The position numbers and the translations under genes were made by a program. DNA of 64,000 nt from Castor canadensis (lineage: Eukaryota > Chordata > Mammalia > Rodentia > Castoridae), in NCBI RefSeq assembly GCF_047511655.1, contig NC_133398.1, positions 51,527,638-51,591,637 of the forward strand, given 5' to 3'. Shown here in pieces: positions 1 to 11,105 of this stretch. A model generated the notes under the pieces. That model was not told the DNA's origin and ran no database searches. It worked only from the letters and a program-made list of their open reading frames with translations. Each line of letters begins with the position of its first letter. Positions within the stretch are counted from its first letter, which is position 1.

Positions 1-1460
1 ATGTATATCACCCTATACCAAGATTAACTCAAAATGGATCAAGGATCTTAATATCAGACCCCAAACACTTAAGTTGATACAAGAAAGAGTAGGAAATACT
101 CTGGAGTTTGTAGGTATAGGTAAGAACTTTCTCAACGAAACCCCAGCAGCACAGCAACTAAGAGATAGCATAGATAAATGGGACCTCATAAAACTAAAAA
201 GCTTCTGTTCATCAAAAGAAATGGTCTCTAAACTGAAGAGAACACCCACAGAGTGGGAGAAAATATTTGCCAATTATACATCAGACAAAGGACTGATAAC
301 TAGAATATACAGGGAACTTAAAAAACTAAATTCTCCCAAAACTAATGAACCAATAAAGAAATGGGCATGTGAACTAAACAGAACTTTCTCAAAAGAAGAA
401 ATTCAAATGGCCAGAAAACACATGAAAAAATGCTCACCATCTCTAGCAATAAAGGAAATGCAAATTAAAACCACGCTAAGATTCCACCTCACCCCTGTTA
501 GAATAGCCATCATCAGCAACACCACCAACAGGTGTTGGCGAGGATGCGGGGAAAAAGGAACCCTCTTACACTGATGGTGGGAATGTAGACTAGTACAACC
601 ACTCTGGAAAAAAATTTGGAGGCTACTTATAAAGCTGGACATCGATCTGCCATTTGATCCAGCAATACCACTCTTGGGGCTATACCCAAAAGACTGTTAC
701 TACAGAGGCACCTGCACATCCATGTTTATTGTGGCACTATTCACAATAGCCAAGTTATGGAAACAGCCAAGATGCGCCAGCACTGACGAATGGATTAAGA
801 AAATGTGGTATCTATACACAATGGAATTTTATGCAGCCATGAAGAAGAACGAAATGTTATCATTCGCTGGTAAATGGATGGAATTGGAGAACATCATTCT
901 GAGTGAGCTTAGCCTGGCCCAAAAGACCAAAAATCGTATGTTCTCCCTCATATGTGGACATTAGATCAAGGGCAAACACAACAAGGGGATTGGACTATGA
1001 GCACATGATAAAAGCTTTAGCACACAAGGGAGGGGTGTGGATAGGTAAGACACCTAAAAACCTAGCTAGCATTCGTTGCCCTTAATGCAGAGAAACTAAA
1101 GCAGATACCTTAAAGCAACTGAGGCCAATAGGAAAAGGGGACCAGGAACTAGAGAAAAGGTTAGATCAAAAAGAATTAACCTAGAAGGTAACACCCACGC
1201 ACAGGAAATCAATGTGAGTCAATGCCCTGTATAGCTATCCTTATCTCAACCAGCAAAACCCCTTGTTCCTTCCTATTATTGCTTATACTCTCTCTACAAC
1301 AAAATTAGAGATAAGGGCAAAATAGTTTCTGCTGGGTAGTGAGGGGGGGAGCGGGAGGGGGTGGAGTGGGTGGTAAGGGAGGGGGTGGGGGCAGGGGGGA
1401 GAAATGAACCAAGCCTTGTATGCACATATGAATAATAAAAGAAAAATGAAAAAAAAAAAC
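1..1460 (+). mobile_element. L1 retrotransposon 3' end (ORF2 C-terminus, 3'UTR, A-rich tail)
   Basis: One frame from before the window to TAG 962-964 encodes the C-terminal part of L1 ORF2, the reverse transcriptase and endonuclease protein. Recognisable segments are SKWIKDLN, KWDLIKLKSFC, the NRCWRGCGEKGTLLH zinc-knuckle region (about 517-570), FDPAIPLLG and IKKMWYLYTMEFYAA. The frame is broken once, by TGA at 572-574 where a Cys codon stands in intact copies, and resumes in frame. A 3'UTR with a very G-rich tract (1338-1402) and an A-rich tail near 1450 follow. The 5' part lies outside the window, so full length cannot be judged. The copy is inactive as seen. Confidence 0.9.
1338..1402 (+). 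repeat. G-rich tract of the L1 3'UTR (G-quadruplex candidate)
   Basis: There are more than four separate runs of three to seven G within 65 bp, almost no C, and short spacers. Mammalian L1 3'UTRs commonly carry such a polypurine tract. Confidence 0.75.
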
Positions 1461-1599
1461 AAAGTCTGTGTCAGGTATTTTATTATAGTGATGAAAGATG
1501 AATGAATACATCTGCTTATATCTCATTGGTTAGAATTACGTCACATGGCTTCTCCAGTCTATCAGGAAATCTGGGAAATATAGTTTTTTAAGCTGATTG

Positions 1600-2010
1600 T
1601 TTTGTAAAAATTAACTCAAAACTTAATGGCTTAGAATGAAAGTGTTTTCTCACAAACATGCCATTTGGGCAAAGCTCAGCAGAGACTGTCTCTGCTCTAC
1701 CTGGTATCAACATAGCAATTGATGCTGGCTGCCAGCCAAGAAGACTTACACAGTTGGAACTGTGATTAGAACACCTACACATGACCTTTTCATGTGGCAT
1801 CTTGGGTTCCCACATCATGATGGCTGAGTCCCAAGGGCGAGTGTCCCAAGATAGACTCGGGGGAAATCATATTGCCTTTATGACCTCAGCCTAGAAGTCA
1901 CTCAGCATAATTTGTGCCACATTCTATGTATTGTGGCAAACACTAAGATCTGCCAAGGCTAAAGGGGAAAGGAGGTAAATGTTACTGCTTAGGGTGATCA
2001 AGTCTAGAAG
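1600..2010 (-). mobile_element. Ancient LTR-like repeat, MaLR type suspected
   Basis: The opening text (AACTCAAAACTTAATGGCTT, then later TCTCACAAACATGCC and GTGCCACATTCTATG) resembles reverse-oriented MaLR/ERVL-type LTR consensus sequences. It is heavily diverged. I recognise a theme rather than a precise family. Confidence 0.35.
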
Positions 2011-2156
2011 GGCAAGTGGGATCAGAATATTGCTGTGGCCATTTGGGGACATACAATCCAGTACGATTGGGCATGATACTTGTCTCCCCAACCAAACTGG
2101 GGTTCCCCTCTCAGAAAGATACAGTAAATAAATATTGGGTAGGCAAGTTGACCTTC

Positions 2157-2240
2157 ATTTTTTTTGTGGTGCTGGGATTTGAACTCAGGGCCTCACACTT
2201 CCTAGGCAGGTGCTCTATCCACTGATCCATGCCACCAGCT
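2157..2240 (-). mobile_element. ID-like SINE (tRNA-Ala derived)
   Basis: Reverse-oriented copy with the tail read as TTTTTTTT. It has the typical GTGCTGGGATTTGAACTCAG and AGGCAGGTGCTCTA, the complement of the tRNA-like A and B boxes. Confidence 0.85.
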
Positions 2241-2818
2241 CTCTTTCATATTTTTTACACATATCATGATAAAATTGTTTCACACTAGACTATAATCTTC
2301 TTCAGAACCTAAGGGGGAAAAAAGGTAGGCAAGCAAGATGTATTTATCAATGAATGAGTATTAAATCAAATAAAACTGTATATATAAAATATCAGCTTTA
2401 GAAAAATAAACTGTGAGGTAAGCTTTCAAAAAGAATGTAAAGATTGAGATTTTAAGTCAATGACACAAAAAGCCTAGCATGCATACAATGTATATATTAA
2501 GGATTTTTTTTTAAATCTCATTTTACCTTTTAAAATAAAAAGCAAAATATTACATTCTCTCTCAGAAATCTGTGTACAGAGGAATGACAGTATGATTATA
2601 ATGCAGGAAGAAGGATCTCTGATAAAATATCCTTCAGAGAGGCCATGAGAAACTACAAGCCAGTCTGGATGATTTTTCTGTTTCTTCATATTGGTTTAGA
2701 ACATGTAACCAATAAGCCCTATTTGCTGTTGCAGGGGACAATTTGGAAACTTCATGTGTTCCAAATCAGTATTGAGGTCAAGAATGTGTTCATTCAGTAA
2801 ATGATCTCATCTTCATCT

Positions 2819-2911
2819 TATTTATTTATTTAAATTTCAGTACTGGGGATTGAACCCAGGACCTCAACACATGCTAGGCAAGTGCTATGCCCCACCCCCA
2901 CTCCAGCCCTT
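2819..2911 (-). mobile_element. ID-like SINE
   Basis: Reverse copy with TACTGGGGATTGAACCCAGG and GCTAGGCAAGTGCTATGCCC. The tail appears as a TTTA-rich stretch at 2819-2835. Confidence 0.85.
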
Positions 2912-3129
2912 GTCTTCATCTTTAAATACATCATTGGCTTACATGGTTTACAATCTTCCCTGTTGTATTTTCTTTGATATACATAAGTCTTTTTATTGTT
3001 TTCATTTATTTGTTTTAAATCTCTTTAAAGAGATCTTCAAAGTTTTTGTTTCCTAGGGGTCCACTTAGTAACTAGTTTATCATTCAGCATGTCTTTGCAT
3101 AATACATTCCTTAGGACTGTGTGTGACAA

Positions 3130-3270
3130 GATCCTCATATGTTTTAAATATGCAAATCATGTCGCTCCTCTCTGTTCAAACTGTTTCAGTGGCTTCCCTT
3201 TAGCACAGAAGCACCTAAACTTCCAAGCATGAAATGCAAGGTCTTTCATAAGTTAGCTTCTCATTTCCTC
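3130..3270. mobile_element. Ancient LINE2-like remnant
   Basis: The theme ATCATGTCGCTCCTC, then AGTGGCTTCCCTTTAGCAC and ATGCAAGGTCTTTCATAA, is that of old L2-class repeats found throughout mammals. It is strongly decayed. Orientation was not resolved. Confidence 0.4.
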
Positions 3271-3961
3271 ATTGATTGCCAAGGTGAACAAGGCACCACA
3301 AGATTTTATCCACTCAGGTGGCTGCAGGGGTGATTTGGGAGGTGATTGAAGGTTTAGACTCAAAGACCCTGCTGACTTAGTTGCTCTTTCCTACCTGCTT
3401 CCTCCCCAGGTGAAGGAAGTTTTAGGGTATTTTCCCATTAGCCTGAGGGAAACACACCCATCTTCTCTGTCCTCTGGCACCTCTGCCTTGACTCTACCTT
3501 AATGTAGTACAGTCACAGCAAGGCCTTGGGCTGAATGGAGGGGAAAGGTCAATGGATGCACACAACAGAAAGTTTCTTTAATGACCTGGAAAACATGAAC
3601 TTACAGAAAACAGAGTGCTCCAAGTTGCATTTACAAACTTTTTGAGCTCCCTACTGTGCTTGCTTGTGAAAAATGAGACATCTTTGCTTTTCTGTCAGAA
3701 CATTTTCAATTCCCCTTTTCCTTCCTCTGCCTGACTATTAGAAGATTCTTCAATTGCCTTAATTGCCCTCCAACTACAGTTGGTGCAGGTCACCCTAGAA
3801 CACTTAAGAGTGTTTATTGGGAGACTAGCTAGTTGAATTTTCCAAGTTGACCATCTTATAGAAGGCCCAGATTTAAAAAGACTGCTTTTGTTAGATCCAT
3901 GTGTATACATGGTATTCCACATTTATTAGGGTTATTTGTACACTATTATAAAAGAGATAAG

Positions 3962-4040
3962 CCTAGGGGTGTAGCTAAGTGGTAGAGTGTACACTTAGCA
4001 CATTCTAAATCCCCAGCACCAAAATAAATAAAATAAAATA
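3962..4040 (+). mobile_element. ID-like SINE
   Basis: Forward copy with GTGTAGCTAAGTGGTAGAGT (A box) and ATCCCCAGCACC, ending in an AAATA-rich tail. Confidence 0.8.
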
Positions 4041-4174
4041 GATTACATGTTAGTAGCATTAAATCTGAAGGCTTCCCAGGGTTTGAATTTTAGATTGACC
4101 AACCATGCTGGTTTTCTTGGGACTGAGGAGTTACTTGGGGGGGAAGAACTTATCAGTCCTAAAACCAGGACAGT

Positions 4175-4340
4175 TGTTACCCAGAACTTTGCTACTCACT
4201 AGTTGTGTGACTCCCACAAAACCTTTAAGCTCTCAGTGCCTAAGATTGCTCAGGTAAAACATGGGGATAATGGTTTCCCAGCACCATGGAAGTTATTATT
4301 GGAATTTTTAAAAAGTTAATATGTGTAAATACTCACAATG
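4175..4340 (+). mobile_element. MIR SINE remnant
   Basis: The core theme CTCACTAGTTGTGTGACTC, then a run resembling CTCAGTGCCTAAG and ACATGGGGATAATGG, is the conserved MIR core in sense orientation. Confidence 0.6.
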
Positions 4341-4359
4341 TTACTGGTGATTGGGGTGT

Positions 4360-4730
4360 TCCAGATGTTTCTCGGTTCTTGGGTACTACATCTAAGATTA
4401 GAATACTGCCCAGGTACAGCAAAAGAGCCACAAAGAGTAGGAAGATAGTAAAGAGAGAGCTATTAGAAAAGCAGAATTACACTTTGAGGGGTGAGGTGGC
4501 AGTTAGGGTTTTATCCAATAGGGTGGGGTTACTAGGTGGTAGGAAACGGAGGCCCTCTCCTAGTGGCTCCTGCCTGAATGGTTTAATTTCTGTGCAGTGG
4601 CTGCCAGGGTCTGGGAAAGCATACATGTGCACATTTGATCCTCTTTGCCCTTCCCTTTTGATCTTCTTTACTCTTCCAGGTTTATGGCTGCCAGGCACAT
4701 GCCCGACCCTGATATGAGTGTTCCATAAGG
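4360..4730. other. Unassigned moderately GC-rich stretch, possibly retroelement-derived
   Basis: An open frame of 143 codons (4286-4717, plus) begins inside the MIR remnant and crosses this stretch. It has no family signature I know, and the start inside a transposon argues against a gene. Tone and composition suggest an old LTR element, but I cannot place it. Confidence 0.25.
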
Positions 4731-4805
4731 AGGATATAAGGCATTACCAGCTATCTTTGGTCCAGAGTGTAGACCATATGGGTTTTACTTTCTTTTTGTT
4801 TACCT

Positions 4806-4857
4806 TTTTTTGTTGTTGTTGTTGGTACTGGAGTTTGAACTCATATATATATATATG
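4806..4857 (-). mobile_element. Truncated ID-like SINE with AT run
   Basis: TTTTTTTGTTGTTGTTGTTG followed by GGTACTGGAGTTTGAACTCA is the 3' part of a reverse ID-like element. It breaks into (AT)n at 4842-4857. Confidence 0.65.
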
Positions 4858-5292
4858 TTTGTTAAACCAAAAAATTAAGAAAGACATAATTTTCCTCTAG
4901 GCAAAATTCAGTGTTCAAGCAATACTTCTATTTTCTGTCATTATCATAGGAGTTTACAAAAGCAAAAGTTCTCATTTATCTAGATATTCATATCTATACA
5001 TATCCAAATTATAATTATTTGAGTTTTCACCATCTAATTTTCACAAGTGACAATACATACTCAAAAACATTTCTGCAGTAATGCTAAACTCTAAAGCCAC
5101 ATTGATTTGGTAGTAGAAAAGGCTCTCCAACGATGAATTTTCTTCAAACCCCTGACCCGGTTCTCTGTCTGCTCTTCTGCTGCTTTGAACAAAGGTCGTT
5201 ACAGTAATTACCATATTGCACTAGAATTGTGTGTCTGTGCTCACATGAAGAAGGTGTACAGTGGCTTCAAGGGAAACCTGTTCTGTAGATGT

Positions 5293-5339
5293 CAGTATGC
5301 ACCCCAGGGAGTATGCACTTGAGCCACTCCACCAGCCCT
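5293..5339 (-). mobile_element. ID-like SINE fragment
   Basis: Only the 5' end of the reversed element remains, seen as CACTTGAGCCACTCCACCAG. Confidence 0.6.
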
Positions 5340-5583
5340 AAACATAATTCTTTATATCAAAAAATTTTTAGGTTTTTCTTAAACCCAGGAAAAAGGTCCA
5401 TAGATCCCAATATGTCTTAAGATCCTCTTCAGCTCCTAGTAGCCTAAACTCATTCTCCCAGCCCTCTTTCACTCTCAAACCTAAAGGCATTTGTTCCTAC
5501 TCTACTGCAGTGACTACTCCAGAGAGTTCTTTATTACATAAATAGACTTAATTTCTTTTCTAAATGGTTGTCTTCTAATACTA

Positions 5584-5669
5584 TTTTTCTTTTCCTTTTA
5601 GTGCTGAGGATTTAACCCAGGACCTCTAAGCTAAGCAGTACTCTACCACTTAGCCATAGTCCCAGCACT
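5584..5669 (-). mobile_element. ID-like SINE (first of a same-strand pair)
   Basis: Reverse copy with AGTGCTGAGGATTTAACCCA and AGTACTCTACCACTTAGCCA. It lies 12 bp from the next copy in the same orientation. Confidence 0.8.
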
Positions 5670-5681
5670 TTTCTTAAAAAT

Positions 5682-5760
5682 CTGTTTTTGGTAGTACTGG
5701 AATTTGAAATCAGGGCCTATGCTCAAGGGCTCCACCTCTTTGAGTCATGCCTCCAGCCCT
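5682..5760 (-). mobile_element. ID-like SINE (second of a same-strand pair)
   Basis: Reverse copy with GGTAGTACTGGAATTTGAAA and GAGTCATGCCTCCAGCCC. The middle is shortened compared with its neighbour. Confidence 0.75.
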
Positions 5761-5781
5761 CTCTTAGTAGTCTTAATTCTA

Positions 5782-6085
5782 AATCTGTGCTGCCATTGTG
5801 GCCACTGAGTACTTCAAATGAGACTAATTCTACTTGAAAGTGAGATATACTGCAAATGTGTACACACCAAATCGCAAAGACAGCATGAAAAGAGAATGTA
5901 AAGTGTCTTATTAACAATTCCTATATTGATTGCACATTGAAATGATAATGTTTTACTCTGTTGTTTAAATAAAAATATTATTAAAATTGATTTCATCTTT
6001 CTTTTCTAAATTGTGTCTACTAGAACATTTAAAATGACAAATGTGCCTTACATTACAGTTCTATTGGATAACACTGTTCTAGACC
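5782..6085 (+). mobile_element. Ancient non-autonomous DNA transposon with terminal repeats
   Basis: It begins TCTGTGCTGCCATTGTGGCC and ends CTATTGGATAACACTGTTCT, which are near reverse complements, with an AT-rich middle. This is the family whose end reads 'tagccacatgtggctagtggctac'-like elsewhere in mammals. Related copies lie near 46.3 kb and 58.1 kb. I suspect hAT/Charlie class but have not resolved it. Confidence 0.5.
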
Positions 6086-6086
6086 A

Positions 6087-6810
6087 AGATCAGCAAACGT
6101 GGTGTCAAAGATCCTTTGCTTTGCCAAAGGTTAGTTAGACTTTTCTGAACTTCTCCTAGGCCATCAGTATACTTCCTTCTAAAATCTAGTTTTAGCAAGA
6201 ACCTCTCATCCTAGGTATTAGGTCAGGCTCCTCATCCTCCATCAAGCCCCAAGTGATGCTTGATCACTGCAGAAGTTCTTCAGCAAGAATATTGTGAGGT
6301 CAGTGTAGCCGGAATCCCCCTTTTAATGATTTTCTATCCATAGACCCCTTCTTTGTTCCTTGGTTATAAATTCCCCTGACCTATGCTGTGTTTGAAGTTG
6401 AACACAGTCCCCTCCACCCCTCCATAAGTCCTCATTGCAATGGACTCTATACCTTTTGCAATGGTGCTGAATAAAGTCTTCCTTACAGTGCTGTGGAAAA
6501 TATCATTGAATATGTTTTTCCTTAGCAATGGCTTTTAGACTTGGTGGGCCAGAAGATCTCTATCACAACTACTCCATCCTACCCTGGTAGCACAAAGGCA
6601 ACCATGCATGATACATAGACAAATGAGCTTTGTTGCATTCCAATAAAACTTTTCTTACAGACACTGAAATTTTAATTTCAAGTAATTTTCATGTGTCATG
6701 AAATATCCTTTAATTTTTTTTTATTTAACTATTTAAAGATGTAAAAGCTTTCCTTAACTCAAAATAGGCTTAGAGCCTGTTTGCTTGTCATGGATTATCC
6801 ACATCTGTTC
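6087..6810 (+). mobile_element. Interrupted ancient DNA transposon
   Basis: The left part has GATCAGCAAACGTGGTGTC (6090-6108). The right part has GGCCAGAAGATCTC, CATTCCAATAAAACTTTTCT (6637-6656) and AGAGCCTGTTTGCTT. These match the two halves of one widespread non-autonomous element, separated here by an insertion at about 6145-6520. Confidence 0.45.
6145..6520 (+). mobile_element. Solo-LTR-like insertion
   Basis: It sits between two halves of a DNA transposon. It has a TATA-like GGTTATAAATTCCCC at about 6361 and a polyadenylation signal AATAAA at 6471, spaced as in retroviral LTRs. No coding region flanks it. I cannot name the family, and the exact ends were not found. Confidence 0.4.
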
Positions 6811-7040
6811 TGTATCAAAGACAGGATCCTGGGGATAAGATCATCTTTACTACCACAAAAAGGGCCTCACAGATTAGGCCAGTAGAGTGAGTGAAATGGT
6901 CAGGGAGGGGCACTAAATAACTGCAGAAGGAGGACCTGGTCTGGGGGGTAGCCTGCATTCAGCTTCAGCGGACTCACTGAGATATGCCAGCTTTGTGTGG
7001 CCATAGCTAGATCCTGTGATTTTATTTTCCCCAGAAAAAA

Positions 7041-7141
7041 ACTGGAGATGTGGCTTAAGTGGTAGAGCACAGGCCTAGCAAATATAGGGCTCTAAGTTCA
7101 AACCCCAATACTGTCATACACACAAAAAAATAAATAAAAAA
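7041..7141 (+). mobile_element. ID-like SINE (dID type)
   Basis: Forward copy: CTGGAGATGTGGCTTAAGTG, GTAGAGCACAGGCCTAGCAA and TTCAAACCCCAATACTG, with an A-rich tail. Confidence 0.85.
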
Positions 7142-7367
7142 GCTACCTTCCCCAGAAGAAGCAGGGAATTCAAATTTTTACATTAAAATCTGCAAAATGT
7201 ACACATCATCTACTATGTTATTTTAAATAAATAAACCATACAATTTTTCCTATGGACTCAATTTAGTTCTTCTTCTGTTTTTTTTTTTTTTTTAGTGACT
7301 TTTGGGCCATCTTCATTTCTCATGTAAATAAAATTTGTGCCATTGGCTTAATGAAAAACTATTCTGA

Positions 7368-7450
7368 GTGCTGGGAGTATAGCTCAGTGGTGGAGTGCTT
7401 GCCTAGCATATGTGAGGCCCTGGGTTTGATCCCCAGAAACACACACACAA
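7368..7450 (+). mobile_element. ID SINE
   Basis: A well-preserved forward copy: GAGTATAGCTCAGTGGTGGA (A box), TGCTTGCCTAGCATATGTGA and GGGTTTGATCCCCAG (B box), ending in (CA)n. Confidence 0.9.
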
Positions 7451-7469
7451 TTTTTTTTCTATTTTTATA

Positions 7470-8180
7470 ATAAAATAAGATTTCTCAAATTTATTATTTT
7501 AGGACTATCTGCTGCTCCTAAACCCTGCCAGTCGGAGACAACTTTTGATGTCAAAGAACTTCCTTTTCTGAGAAATGTGGTTGGCTCAGAATTGCTTCTG
7601 CTCCCCAGGTTTGCCAAGTGCACTAGCTTATACCCAAGAGTTAAATCATCTTATCTTTGACATTAAGGAAGAAGTTAGCCAATTTATATTTGGGCCAATA
7701 CTTAAAAAAACACTTGCTAAGATTGACTTAATACTGTTTGGTAGCATTTTCATGTATCTACATAAAAGTTCAATGAACTCTTAACTCCAAACACGTAAAA
7801 TTAAGTAATAACATCTCAAAAATTACCTTCACATCTGAGTTTTCATGTGTTCATGAAACACAAAGCAGCTTTTCATAATGGCTAATATGATAAAACACTG
7901 AAGTAGAAAGAAAAAGAGTGAGGTTAAAGACTGCTGCCAGGGCAAAACCAGGACCAAGAGTGTTCTGATTCATCCCAACTGGAAAAATGAGGATGAGTGC
8001 CACCTTATCTTTATGGTATTCATTAGTGATGGCAGAATTCTGAGTACTGATAAATGTCTTTGCTTTTCCATTCCTAAGTTGTTGTGAAAGTCTAACTGTG
8101 CCTATGCTATGTTATTCTTATTTTCTTATTATTGAACAAGTAAATTATCCCAGAAAATATACCATGCTAAGGAAACTTTG
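7470..8180. other. Unique-looking intergenic DNA
   Basis: AT-rich, with no repeat, RNA or coding signature that I recognise. Confidence 0.5.
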
Positions 8181-8285
8181 TTTGCTTGCTTGAGATAGGC
8201 TCTTACTATCTTGTTTTGTTTCTCCTAGTTTGTCCTCCAGAGTTCTGGAATTACTGGTATTACAAGCATGCACTATCAGGAGCAA
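8181..8285 (-). mobile_element. B1-like SINE, diverged
   Basis: The theme TTGAGATAGGCTCTTACTAT, then TCTGGAATTACTGGTATTAC, is the reverse of the 7SL-derived B1 body. Confidence 0.6.
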
Positions 8286-8289
8286 AGCC

Positions 8290-9758
8290 CTCGTTTAATA
8301 CCCAGCTCCCCCTCAAAAATTACCTTTTCATTGAATTTTATCTAAAGTTGAAAAAGGTAATTTTGTGTACTTCATATATAATACGTATACAATAAATATT
8401 TGTTAAATCAATCTGTAGTATTAGGGAAAGTGATTTTATGTTTTGTATTCTACTGCATTCCATAAATGGTTTTACAGATTGGTGAATCTAGAAGGAAAAA
8501 CAATTTCATCCACAAATATCGTAATTGCTGTTTTACTTTTAATTAGGATCAGAGGAACTCCAACTTCTTTTGATATTCCCCCAAATAAAACAACAAAAAA
8601 ATAAAAATAAAAACTTTGCATATCTAGCTAAAAAACTTCATACCAAGTTGTTGAGTCAAGGAAGGCAAAAATGACTTGGGATATTTTGCATTATGACCTG
8701 AAAACTGTCTGTATATCTTTTTCCTTCCATGTGCTTATGATCACTACCTTAAGGCTTAACTTAAGTTCTGGCTCAGAGTCAGACCATTGCGTGAGCCCTT
8801 TAATCAAAATGTCTGGGATACAGCAAGACCAATACATGGTTTTAAATATAGGGTTATATAAGAGAATTAAGGGTCTTGATTGTAGGAAAGCTTAAGAGGT
8901 CTGACAATCTCAGAAAGATACTTCCACTGCCTTTCATGTATATAGAGTAATCACAGCCTGGGTAAGAACCACAGTACAACAACTAATTAATTGAGAAACT
9001 ATATGGACTATGTTATAGGCAATTACAGCTTCCACTTTGGGGCTGCTGAATAAAAATCAAAACCAATCTCTAAATGCTTTTCCCTTAGAGTAAAAAGAAT
9101 TTTCCATAATACTGTTATAGTACTGTTATAATTCCCCCAAATTCTGTTTTGTAGTCTACTTTGGAATTTTTTAAAATCTTAAAGTGGTGTGGATTTATCT
9201 TGTTTATTTGCTCTTTATTTAGGGTCTTTTTTTTCCCTCCCTATTTTTACTTTATGCCCTTCTCAAACCCTGAAAGATCTTTTAAGGAGTGAATGGTGCC
9301 TTTGTGCATTCTCTCTCAAATTTGAAAGGAAACACAGAGCTCTCTACTCTGTTCTTATTTCATCTACTTTTTCCAAATTCCTCCCCTGGTACCTGGTTGG
9401 CAACAAAGTGCCCACAAAGATCCTGGGCCTAAAATGAAAGCCTAGCAAATAATTTGTTAATCTGTTGGAAAGTGCTGGATGATCTTCATACACTGCACTG
9501 GCTTTACTCGTCAAGCAAAATTCCTAGTCCTGATTCTGAGAAGTGCTAATGGGATGGGTGTCAGAGGTAGGTGACCTTTAAAGAAAATATTAACTGAGAA
9601 CAAAAACATTAGATAGTTTCCAAATGGGCCAAGGCCACTCATCCAGCTGCCCTTGAGCAATAACAAAAGGAAAGTAGGTGAATTATACACCAGGTCAGTG
9701 ATGAAAGCATGAAAAAAATCTTTCTAAGTTAGACAATGCTGATGTTGGCAGTCCTTGA
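8290..9758. other. AT-rich intergenic DNA, nothing recognised
   Basis: Short open frames occur by chance. A short A-rich run sits at 8580-8620. An imperfect 10-bp repeat (TACTGTTATA) stands at 9112-9132. No gene signature. Confidence 0.5.
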
Positions 9759-9774
9759 ATACTACTACTACTAC

Positions 9775-9815
<41 letters not shown>
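9759..9815 (+). repeat. (ACT)n then (CA)n microsatellite
   Basis: About five ACT/TAC units pass into roughly 20 CA units (9776-9815). Confidence 0.95.
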
Positions 9816-9817
<2 letters not shown>

Positions 9818-10211
9818 TTTTGAGAAATGCTTAATGGAGGATAATTAAGCAGTTTGTAGAAAGAATTTATTGACCTTTCAATTGCTGTAATCTCATGAGG
9901 GAAACCTTTCATACACAGCACATACTTTTGAAGGAACATTCCATGAAAATAATGTCACTAGTTCAGCAGGGCACACTAAACTCATGTCATGTGTCGTGCT
10001 CCCTTTTGGAGCCCTTCATTATTTGAAAAAAGCCGAAATCACCAAAGATGCTGACCTCAAAGATACATCAGTCAATCAAAAAGCATCACATTATAATAAT
10101 TCAAAAACAAATCTGGGTAAGCAGAAAACAGAAACATAAAGTAGCTAAAGCCTGAAACAGAAAAAAGAAAAAAAAAGAATTCTTGTCTTTTTTTCAAAAA
10201 TAAAATTCTTG

Positions 10212-10271
10212 GACTGGGAATGTAGCTCAGTGGTAGAGGGTTTCTTTAGCATGTACAAGGCCCTGGATTCA

Positions 10272-10273
<2 letters not shown>
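10212..10273 (+). mobile_element. ID SINE whose tail is a CA microsatellite
   Basis: Forward copy with GGGAATGTAGCTCAGTGGTA and AGGCCCTGGATTCAATAC. The tail position is occupied by a long (CA)n (10274-10315). Confidence 0.85.

Positions 10274-10315
<42 letters not shown>
10274..10315 (+). repeat. (CA)21 microsatellite
   Basis: An uninterrupted AC run continues directly from the ID SINE. Confidence 0.95.
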
Positions 10316-10318
<3 letters not shown>

Positions 10319-10507
10319 TCATTCAGATGATGATATTTTCATTTCCCCTTTTCCCTACTTTTGTGCTTAGTAAGCTTATATTTTTAGCAAACAAAAATAA
10401 ACACTATTAAGGAAACATATACAGAATGGCTACTTAAAAATAAGCTCTAAATCTGTTTTTAAATTTTATTTTTTATTTATTTGTTTATTTTGGCAGTACT
10501 GGGGTAC

Positions 10508-11100
10508 TTTCTCTAACTTCCCTGCGAATTCTCTTTAGGCTGTTTTTGTTTATGTGTTTGTTTTTGGATTTAGAATCTGGTTAAGTATTAAGCATTGTGT
10601 ACTTAGTTGTCATGTTTCTTCAACCAACTTTAATCTGGAACATACTTTCAGTTTTTTCTTTTGACCCTTATGATATTGAGATTAATTAATTAACTATTAT
10701 TGTTGTTGTGCTGGAGGTATGTTGTGACATTTACAAAGGCTCTTACAATATATCATAGCTGATTTCACCCCCCTCCATCATTCTTGATTTTTTAAGAGAG
10801 TAATTAGGTCACTTGTGTTGTAAAATGCCTCATAATATCTGGATTTGTCTGATTCCTTCCTCATGGTTAAACCTCACAGTTAGGAATACTCTCTGACAGG
10901 AATACTCTCTAGGTGATGCTGCATACTAAATTACATTGCATCAAGACGTCCATGATATCAGCAATGTTCAGTTTGACTACTTGGCTAAGTGGTGTCCACC
11001 AGATTTCTCCACTTGAAGAGTCTTTTGTAATTAATATGTAATTTGTAATCTGTGCAATGAGACAATGAAACCTTGTGAATAATGCATTAAAAAAATCTTT
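10508..11100 (-). mobile_element. Ancient L1M 3'UTR fragment, interrupted
   Basis: Text such as GTCATGTTTCTTCAACC, TTTAATCTGGAACATAC, GGATTTGTCTGATTCCTTCC and TGGCTAAGTGGTGTCCACCA follows, in order, the antisense of an old L1M 3'UTR consensus. A younger L1 tail splits it at 10684-10795. The region 47.0-47.8 kb carries the same segment. Confidence 0.6.
10684..10795 (-). mobile_element. Severely 5'-truncated L1 3' tail
   Basis: Antisense of the L1 tail seen elsewhere in the window: GTTGTGACATTTACAAAGGC and TCTTACAATATATCATAG. It is inserted into the older L1M fragment. Confidence 0.6.
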
Positions 11101-11105
11101 TAATC

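Noticed and set aside
4286..4717. 143-codon plus-strand frame
   Set aside because: It starts within a MIR remnant and has no recognisable domain, promoter or splice signals. A chance frame or an old retroelement is more likely.
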